This document shows, one piece after another, positions 40,126 to 45,244 of a stretch of 45,244 nt of DNA; the stretch's first letter is position 1; the number at the start of each line of letters is the position of its first letter. Below the pieces are notes generated by a model that made no database searches, was not told where the DNA came from, and saw nothing but the letters and a program-made list of their open reading frames with translations. Made by a program: the position numbers and the translations under genes. This DNA is from Oscillospiraceae bacterium (lineage in GTDB: Bacteria; Bacillota_A; Clostridia; Oscillospirales; Oscillospiraceae), in the NCBI GenBank assembly GCA_017456105.1, contig JAFTKA010000008.1, positions 1 to 45,244 of the forward strand, read 5' to 3'.

Positions 40126-41094
40126 ATGGCTCTTGTAACTACTACCGAAATGTTCAAGAAGGCTTACGACGGCGGCTATGCCATCGGTGCTTTTAACGTG
40201 AACAACATGGAGATCGTTCAGGCGATCACCGAGGCTTGTAAGGAAGAGAACTCCCCCGTTATCCTGCAGGTTTCCAAGGGTGCCCGTGCCTACGCTAACC
40301 ACACTTACCTGGTAAAGCTGGTTGAGGCCGCTGCTATCGAGTGCCCCGAGATCCCCATCGCTCTGCACCTGGACCACGGCGACAGCTTCGAGACCTGCAA
40401 ATCCTGCATCGACGGCGGTTTCACCTCCGTTATGATCGACGCCTCCTCCAAGCCCTTCGCTGAGAACATCGAGATCACCAAGAAGGTTGTTGAGTACGCT
40501 CACGATCACGGTGTTGTTGTTGAGGCTGAGCTGGGCTCCCTGGCCGGCATCGAGGACGAAGTGAATGTTGCTGCTGAGGCCGCTTCCTACACCCGTCCCG
40601 AAGAGGTTGAGGAGTTCGTAACCAAGACCGGTTGTGATTCCCTGGCCATCGCCATCGGCACTTCCCACGGTGCTTACAAGTTCACTCCCGAGCAGTGCAC
40701 CGTCAACGAGCAGGGTATTCTGGTTCCTCCCGCTCTGCGTTTCGACGTTCTGGAAGAGGTAACCAAGCGTCTGCCCGGCTTCCCCATCGTTCTGCACGGC
40801 TCTTCCTCCGTTCCTCAGGAATACGTTGCCATGGTCAACGCCAACGGCGGCAAGATGCCCAACGCCATCGGTGTTCCCGAGGAGCAGCTCCGCAAGGCCG
40901 CAGCCCTGAGTGTATGTAAGATCAACATCGACTCCGACCTGCGTCTTGCTATGACCGGCACCATTCGTAAGTTCTTCAACGATGAGCCCTCCAAGTTTGA
41001 CCCCCGTGAGTACCTGAAGCCCGCCCGTGCCAACATCAAGGAACTGGTTCGCCACAAGCTGGTGAATGTTCTGGGTTGTGCAGGCAAGGCCTAA
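40126..41094 (+). CDS. fba: Class II fructose-bisphosphate aldolase
   Basis: 322 aa. ALHLDHGDSFET carries catalytic Asp83 and zinc ligand His84; AIGTSHGAYKF and VLHGSSSVP carry the other metal and phosphate contacts. It splits fructose-1,6-bisphosphate made by the neighbouring PFK. Codon use is strongly biased (many GTT, GCT, CGT, TCC) compared with its neighbours, as expected for a highly expressed gene. Monocistronic with its own terminator. Confidence 0.97.
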   Translation: MALVTTTEMFKKAYDGGYAIGAFNVNNMEIVQAITEACKEENSPVILQVSKGARAYANHTYLVKLVEAAAIECPEIPIALHLDHGDSFETCKSCIDGGFTSVMIDASSKPFAENIEITKKVVEYAHDHGVVVEAELGSLAGIEDEVNVAAEAASYTRPEEVEEFVTKTGCDSLAIAIGTSHGAYKFTPEQCTVNEQGILVPPALRFDVLEEVTKRLPGFPIVLHGSSSVPQEYVAMVNANGGKMPNAIGVPEEQLRKAAALSVCKINIDSDLRLAMTGTIRKFFNDEPSKFDPREYLKPARANIKELVRHKLVNVLGCAGKA

Positions 41095-41105
41095 GCTGAC
41101 CTTTC

Positions 41106-41135
41106 AAAAGGCCTCCCAACCGGGAGGTCTTTTTG
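41106..41135 (+). terminator. Terminator of fba
   Basis: AAAAGGCCTCCC / GGGAGGTCTTTT (one G-U) with loop AACC and a T-run. Confidence 0.9.
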
Positions 41136-41160
41136 ATATTTTTCAACACTCCCCTCGTCT

Positions 41161-41275
41161 GCGTCATTCCGAGCGAAACAACGTGAAGCCGAGGAATCTA
41201 CGCACAGCGATACTGCTATGCAGCATTTGGGTACGTAGATCCTTCGACTCCGCTTCGCTCCGCTCAGGATGACGC
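41161..41275. repeat. MITE-like repeat with GCGTCATTCCGAGCG ends
   Basis: 115 bp. Outer inverted repeats GCGTCATTCCGAGCG and CGCTCAGGATGACGC, inner inverted repeats GAGGAATCTACG and CGTAGATCCTTC. It recalls the GTCATTCCGAGCG / GGATGACG repeats frequent in bacterial intergenic DNA. Lies between fba and the T-box promoter. Confidence 0.85.
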
Positions 41276-41307
41276 CCGGGGTCTAGGTACGAACAGCCTT
41301 GTACCGC

Positions 41308-41336
41308 TTGACAGGAAAATGCTTTTGTGTTATATT
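41308..41336 (+). promoter_or_regulatory. Promoter of the T-box/thrS transcript
   Basis: A perfect TTGACA (41308-41313) and TATATT (41331-41336) are spaced by 17 bp. Confidence 0.9.
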
Positions 41337-41344
41337 GAGTCTGT

Positions 41345-41577
41345 TAAAAGCTGTGATGAAGACACGCGTGCTTTGCAAACCTCTTAGAGAGAGACCCATA
41401 GGGTGAAAGGGTCTTGTGGCTTTGATTGCACGATACCACTTCTGAGCCATCGGTCGGAAATGGCCGGTCGGGTACGCCCGTTAGCGCGTCAATGAGTGGC
41501 AACTTTGGTTGCAACCAGGGTGGAACCGTGGAGTACTTTGTATCCCACCCCTGATTTTATCAGGGGTGGGATTTTTT
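41345..41577 (+). promoter_or_regulatory. T-box riboswitch, threonine type, with terminator
   Basis: GTGATGAAGACACG (near 41354) starts stem I. The closing pair CGTGC/GCACG is followed by ATACCACT, with ACC (41435-41437) as likely Thr specifier codon. The T-box core CAGGGTGGAACCGTGG (41516-41531) would bind the tRNA 3' end. It is followed by the terminator ATCCCACCCCTGA / TCAGGGGTGGGAT plus TTTTTT (41542-41577). Uncharged tRNA-Thr would favour the antiterminator and thrS expression. Confidence 0.94.
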
Positions 41578-41604
41578 CTATCCCTAAATTAAGGAGGAAT
41601 TGTT

Positions 41605-43395
41605 ATGTCCGAAGAAAATCTGTACACTTTTGAGAACCCCGAGTATCGGAAGACCTACTGGCACACCTGCTCCCATATTATGGCTCAGGCTGTCAAGCGT
41701 CTGTGGCCGGAGGTGAAGCTGGCCATCGGCCCTGCCATTGAAGAGGGCTGGTACTACGACTTTGATGCCCCCTTCTCCTTCACCCCCGAGCATTTGGAGC
41801 AAATTGAAGCGGAGATGAAGAAGATCTGCAAGGAAAGAGTCCGTCTGGAACGGAGCGAGAAGCCCCGGGCCGACGCCCTGGCCTTTGTGGCAGACGAGCC
41901 TTACAAGGTGGAGCTGATCGAGGATCTGCCTGCGGACGCGGTCATCTCCTTCTACACCCAGGGTGAGTTTACCGACCTTTGTGCCGGCCCTCATTTGGAT
42001 CACACCGGCCGCGTTAAGCACAACGGCTTTAAGCTGACCAAGTCCTGCGGTGCTTACTGGCGTGGCGACTCTAACCGCAAGATGCTCCAGAGAATTTACG
42101 GCATCGGCTTCCCCAGCAAGGACGAGCTGGATCAGTACCTGGAAAAGCAGGCTGAGGCTCTGAAGCGGGATCACAACAAGCTGGGCCGTGAGCTGGAATT
42201 CTTCACCACCGTGGAGGAGATTGGCCAGGGCCTGCCCATTCTGCTGCCCAAGGGTGCAAGAGTCATTCAGACCCTGCAGCGTTGGATCGAGGACGAGGAA
42301 GCCAAGCGTGGCTATCTCCTGACCAAGACCCCCCTGATGGCTAAATCCGACCTTTACAAGATCTCCGGCCACTGGGATCACTATCGGGACGGTATGTTCA
42401 TTTTGGGCGACCCTGAGGACGAGAGCAAGGAATGCTTCGCCCTGCGGCCCATGACCTGCCCCTTCCAGTATCAGGTCTATCTGAACAGAGCCCGCTCCTA
42501 CCGGGATCTGCCCATGCGTTTGGGCGAGACCTCCACATTGTTCCGGAACGAGGATTCCGGTGAGATGCACGGCCTGATCCGTGTCCGTCAGTTCACCATT
42601 TCCGAGGGCCATTTGGTGCTCCGTCCCGATCAGCTGGAAGAGGAGTTCAGAGGCTGTCTGGAGCTTGCCAAGTACTGCCTGGACACTGTGGGCATGCTGG
42701 AAAACTGTTCCTTCCGGTTCTCCCAGTGGGATCCTGCCCGTGCCGGCATCAAGTATGAGGGTACTGCCCAGCAGTGGGAGGAGGCTCAGGGTGTTATGAA
42801 GAACATTCTGGATAACCTTGGTCTTGAGTATGAAGTAGGCATCGACGAGGCCGCTTTCTATGGCCCCAAGCTGGATATTCAGTACAAGAACGTATTCGGC
42901 AAGGAAGATACCATCGTTACCATTCAGATCGATATGCTGCTGGCTCAGAAGTTCGGTATGGAGTATGTGGACGCCGACGGTCAGAAGAAGACCCCCTATA
43001 TCATTCACCGGACCTCTTTGGGCTGCTACGAGCGGACCCTGGCATACCTTATTGAGCGGTTTGCCGGTGCTCTGCCCCTGTGGATGATGCCCACCCAGGT
43101 ACGGGTCATGCCCATTACCGACCGGGCTCACGAATACTGCAAGGGTCTTGTGGAGCAGCTGGAGAACGTGGGTATCCACGCAGAGGGCGACTTCCGCTCC
43201 GAAAAGCTGGGTTATAAGATCCGGGAGGCACAGCTGCAGAAGATTCCCTATATGCTGGTGGTTGGCGACCGGGATATGGAAAACGGCACGGTTTCCGTCC
43301 GCACCAGAACCGGCGAGGACCTGGGTGCTATGACTCCCGAGGAGTTCACCGCCAAGTGCCTGATGCAGATCGCCACCAAGGATAAGAGCTTCTAA
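41605..43395 (+). CDS. thrS: Threonyl-tRNA synthetase lacking the TGS domain
   Basis: 596 aa, shorter than the usual roughly 640. It begins directly at the editing domain (HTCSHIMAQAV, His20 and His24; DLCAGPH). The aminoacylation domain has MTCP (zinc Cys), RNEDSGEMHGLIRVRQF, SEGH (zinc His) and IHRTSLGCYERTLAYLIERF (zinc His, motif 3), all in diverged form but with key residues kept. The anticodon-binding domain follows. The missing N-terminal TGS domain is seen in some clostridial enzymes. Driven by the T-box. Confidence 0.93.
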   Translation: MSEENLYTFENPEYRKTYWHTCSHIMAQAVKRLWPEVKLAIGPAIEEGWYYDFDAPFSFTPEHLEQIEAEMKKICKERVRLERSEKPRADALAFVADEPYKVELIEDLPADAVISFYTQGEFTDLCAGPHLDHTGRVKHNGFKLTKSCGAYWRGDSNRKMLQRIYGIGFPSKDELDQYLEKQAEALKRDHNKLGRELEFFTTVEEIGQGLPILLPKGARVIQTLQRWIEDEEAKRGYLLTKTPLMAKSDLYKISGHWDHYRDGMFILGDPEDESKECFALRPMTCPFQYQVYLNRARSYRDLPMRLGETSTLFRNEDSGEMHGLIRVRQFTISEGHLVLRPDQLEEEFRGCLELAKYCLDTVGMLENCSFRFSQWDPARAGIKYEGTAQQWEEAQGVMKNILDNLGLEYEVGIDEAAFYGPKLDIQYKNVFGKEDTIVTIQIDMLLAQKFGMEYVDADGQKKTPYIIHRTSLGCYERTLAYLIERFAGALPLWMMPTQVRVMPITDRAHEYCKGLVEQLENVGIHAEGDFRSEKLGYKIREAQLQKIPYMLVVGDRDMENGTVSVRTRTGEDLGAMTPEEFTAKCLMQIATKDKSF

Positions 43396-43401
43396 AACCA
43401 C

Positions 43402-43430
43402 GCCCGGCAGATATCCTCTGCCGGGCATTT
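43402..43430 (+). terminator. Short hairpin after thrS
   Basis: GCCCGGCAG/CTGCCGGGC with loop ATATCCT, followed by ATTTT. It lies 6 nt after the stop and 13 nt before the YdcF start. Confidence 0.65.
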
Positions 43431-43442
43431 TCGGAGATATAT

Positions 43443-44186
43443 ATGAAACGCTTAATTTTGTTAATTTTAGTGATCCTGCTCTGCCTGTTGGGTCTTATCT
43501 TCTGCTTCGCCCTGCTGGGCTATGAGTTTCTGGCATACGCACTTTGGGGTATTGCCGCCGTGATCGGTATCTACTGGCTGTTCTTCCAAAAAAAGCTGAA
43601 GCTCCTGCGGCGGATTTTTACAGGAATTTTGGCTATCGGTCTGCTGGCAGCCGGTATTACCGGTACCCAGATCGCCATCGCTGCCCAGGGCGACCCGGCT
43701 GAGGACTGCCCGTATCTTTTGGTGCTGGGTGCGGGAATCAACGGCACAGAGCCGTCCCTGGCCTTAAAAAGCCGGTTGGATGCGGCCTATGACTATATGA
43801 CCGAACACCCCGACTGCATTGCCATCGTTTCCGGCGGACAGAATGAGGACGAAGTAGTTCCCGAGTCGGAGGTTATGGAAAAATACTTGCTTAGCAAAGG
43901 CATTTCCGCCCAGAGGATATGGCAAGAGGACAAGTCTACGTCTACCCGGGAAAATTTCCTGTTCTCTTTGGAGCTGATCGTCCAGAAAACCGGGCATGTA
44001 CCAAAAGAGCTGAACGTGGTGTCCAACGAGTTCCACCTGTACCGGGTGGGCAAAATCGCCGAAAGTCTGGACCTTACCTGCCACGGAATTCCTGCCAAGA
44101 CACCCTATCCCCTGCTTTTGGCAAGCTGCAGTATCCGGGAGATCCTTGCGGTTTGGTATTACCAGCTCAGATGGTCGATTGGATAG
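43443..44186 (+). CDS. YdcF/SanA-type DUF218 membrane protein
   Basis: 247 aa. Two to three N-terminal helices (residues about 3-27, 30-48 and 55-80) anchor an outer-face DUF218 domain: LVLGAGINGTEPSLALKSRLD, VSGGQNEDEVVPESEVM and KSTSTRENFLFS, then VSNEFHLYRV. The domain binds nucleotide or sugar-like ligands in E. coli YdcF and relatives such as SanA affect the envelope; its reaction is unknown. ATG follows GGAGATAT. The stop sits at the edge of a repeat. Confidence 0.83.
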   Translation: MKRLILLILVILLCLLGLIFCFALLGYEFLAYALWGIAAVIGIYWLFFQKKLKLLRRIFTGILAIGLLAAGITGTQIAIAAQGDPAEDCPYLLVLGAGINGTEPSLALKSRLDAAYDYMTEHPDCIAIVSGGQNEDEVVPESEVMEKYLLSKGISAQRIWQEDKSTSTRENFLFSLELIVQKTGHVPKELNVVSNEFHLYRVGKIAESLDLTCHGIPAKTPYPLLLASCSIREILAVWYYQLRWSIG

Positions 44187-44312
44187 TCCAAAGCCTTCTC
44201 CTGGAGGAGAAGGTGGCAACCTTGCCCATCGTCTGTACTTCTCCCAAATGGAGCGGCAAGACACCTCATCAGTCAGCTTCGCTGACAGCTTCCCCTCAAG
44301 GGGAAGCCTTTT
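44187..44312. repeat. Hairpin-rich intergenic repeat after the YdcF gene
   Basis: Starts AAAGCCTTCTCCTGGAGGAG and ends GCTTCCCCTCAAGGGGAAGC; inner GTCAGC-TTC-GCTGAC. Of a type often seen at gene ends in Oscillospirales genomes, from general knowledge. It begins at the YdcF stop codon. Confidence 0.75.
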
Positions 44313-44337
44313 CGGGCTATCGGCCCCTACAAAAGTT

Positions 44338-44369
44338 AAAGAGCGTGTTGCAAAAGCAACACGCTCTTT
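44338..44369. terminator. Terminator between YdcF and rplQ genes
   Basis: Perfect 14-bp stem AAAGAGCGTGTTGC / GCAACACGCTCTTT with loop AAAA; serves the leftward rplQ/rpoA transcript and possibly YdcF. Shares the GTGTTGC core with other terminators. Confidence 0.9.
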
Positions 44370-44381
44370 TATTTATGGGAA

Positions 44382-44723
44382 TTAAACCAGCTCGATCACT
44401 GCAGTTTCTGCAGCGTCGCCCCGGCGGGTGCCGGTACGGGTAACGCGGGTGTAGCCACCGTTGCGTTCTGCGTACTTGGGAGCGATCTCATCGAACAGCT
44501 TCTTAGCCACATCTTCCTTGGTGATGAAAGACAAAGCACGGCGGTAATTAGCCAGGCCGCCCTTCTTGCCCAGAGTGATCATCTTTTCAACAACGGGCTG
44601 TACTTCCTTGGCACGGAAGAAGGTGGTCTCGATCTTGCCGTAGTTCAGCAGGTCAGTTACCTGCTGACGCAGCAGAGCTTTTCTCTGTGCACTGGTCTTG
44701 CCCAGCTTGCGAGTACCAAACAT
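44382..44723 (-). CDS. rplQ: Ribosomal protein bL17
   Basis: 113 aa, typical for Firmicutes. Start [20 protein letters not shown], middle [20 protein letters not shown], end [19 protein letters not shown], all family hallmarks. Component of the large subunit; it follows rpoA by 15 bp, as in the alpha operon, and ends at the terminator. Confidence 0.97.
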   Translation of the reverse strand: MFGTRKLGKTSAQRKALLRQQVTDLLNYGKIETTFFRAKEVQPVVEKMITLGKKGGLANYRRALSFITKEDVAKKLFDEIAPKYAERNGGYTRVTRTGTRRGDAAETAVIELV

Positions 44724-44738
44724 GAACGTTTCCTCCTA

Positions 44739-45244
44739 TTAGTTGTTAGCAGCATCTTCGCTGGCCAGGGACAGACCCATCATTTCCAGCTTCTTCTGCA
44801 CCTCGTCCAGGGACTTCTTGCCCATGTTGCGAACCTTCATCATATCCTCACCGGTCTTGCTGATCAGGTCAGCCACGGTGTTGATGTTGGCACGCTTCAG
44901 GCAGTTAAAGCTCCGTACGGACAGGTCCAGCTCATCAATGGTCATGGACAGCTTGGTATCCGGGCGATCCGCGGACTTCTCCACGACGGTGGAACCGGCA
45001 CTGACAGTGTCAGACAGGTTCGTAAATACCGTCAGGTGGTCGGACAGGATCTTGGCACCCAGGGAAACTGCGTCCTTGGCAGAGATGGTGGAATCGGTCC
45101 AGACCTCAAGGGTCAGCTTATCGAAGTCAGTCTTGTCTCCGACACGAGTGGGCTCCACCGAATAATTCACCTTCTGAACAGGGGAATAGATGGAGTCAAT
45201 GGGAATCACACCGATAACGGTCTGAGCAGTCTTGTTCCGGTCAG
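44739..45244 (-). CDS. rpoA: RNA polymerase alpha subunit, C-terminal part (cut by window)
   Basis: The frame runs to the window edge, so the 5' end is outside. It contains the end of the alpha N-terminal domain ([35 protein letters not shown]), a linker and the complete alpha C-terminal domain ([40 protein letters not shown]), which contacts UP elements and activators. An internal GTG near 45209 is not the start. Confidence 0.97.
   Translation of the reverse strand, partial: DRNKTAQTVIGVIPIDSIYSPVQKVNYSVEPTRVGDKTDFDKLTLEVWTDSTISAKDAVSLGAKILSDHLTVFTNLSDTVSAGSTVVEKSADRPDTKLSMTIDELDLSVRSFNCLKRANINTVADLISKTGEDMMKVRNMGKKSLDEVQKKLEMMGLSLASEDAANN

Noticed and set aside
41584..43428. Minus-strand open frame of 614 codons opposite thrS
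   Set aside because: Antisense shadow of a gene with intact class II motifs; also spans the T-box terminator and thrS ribosome site.
1..45244. CRISPR array, prophage, IS element or rRNA operon
   Set aside because: No evenly spaced repeat-spacer pattern, Cas gene, transposase, integrase or rRNA signature was seen; repeats present are short palindromes or AT-rich tandem units.

Overview
The window is chromosomal DNA of a Bacillota, most likely a gut-type clostridium of the Oscillospirales/Ruminococcaceae kind. That placement is an inference. It rests on the moderately high GC, strong AGGAGG ribosome sites with ATG/GTG/TTG starts, sigma-A promoters with 17-bp spacers, a long-clade PPi-type phosphofructokinase, clostridial pairings (Asp23-FakA, DUF5685-DnaJ), a T-box before thrS, and many short palindromic or MITE-like intergenic repeats. 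No phage, plasmid, CRISPR, IS transposase or rRNA gene was found. Most of the window is housekeeping DNA.

Layout. 1-2.4 kb: a tRNA-Met/tRNA-Glu unit, a CmpB-like membrane protein and a DUF2207-like membrane protein sharing one terminator. 2.5-8.7 kb: a U32 protein, maf, mreC, mreD and a class B PBP2 (elongasome operon). 9.0-11.8 kb (leftward): a left-handed beta-helix acyltransferase, glmM and DUF2461. 12.0-13.7 kb: a PRTase and alanine racemase. 13.7-16.9 kb (leftward): a candidate 33-aa protein, dapF, dapB, dapA and a small P-loop protein. 17.0-19.4 kb: pgi and ROK glucokinase, divergent. 19.5-22.8 kb (leftward): YihY, a sugar-transfer-type ATP-grasp protein, DUF5685 and a J-domain protein. 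22.9-26.5 kb (leftward): gpmI, Asp23 and fakA. 26.6-27.2 kb: an intact tRNA-Leu surrounded by broken pieces of tRNA-Leu. 27.2-28.9 kb: two divergent lipoproteins with a dyad over both -35 boxes. 29.1-31.7 kb: DegV, an SGNH hydrolase and an alpha/beta hydrolase. 31.7-35.1 kb: deoC, deoD, a frameshifted small ORF, deoB and cdd. 35.2-38.0 kb: an orphan MinD-like ATPase, a methylglyoxal-synthase-like protein with altered catalytic residues, hisS and a 90-aa unknown. 38.2-41.1 kb: PPi-phosphofructokinase and class II aldolase, divergent. 41.3-44.2 kb: a threonine T-box, a ThrRS without a TGS domain and a YdcF-like protein. 44.4-45.2 kb: rplQ and the 3' end of rpoA.

The genes form three themes. One is sugar catabolism (glcK, pgi, pfp, fba, gpmI, plus nucleoside salvage through deoB/deoC). 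Another is wall synthesis (glmM, alr, dapABF, MreCD/PBP2). The third is translation (thrS, hisS, tRNAs, rplQ, rpoA). The most unusual points are the scrambled tRNA-Leu locus, the methylglyoxal-synthase-like protein without its catalytic aspartate, a repeat family with compensatory stem changes, the candidate 33-aa gene whose ribosome site lies in a terminator, and the 65-aa gene broken by one base between inverted AT-rich repeats.
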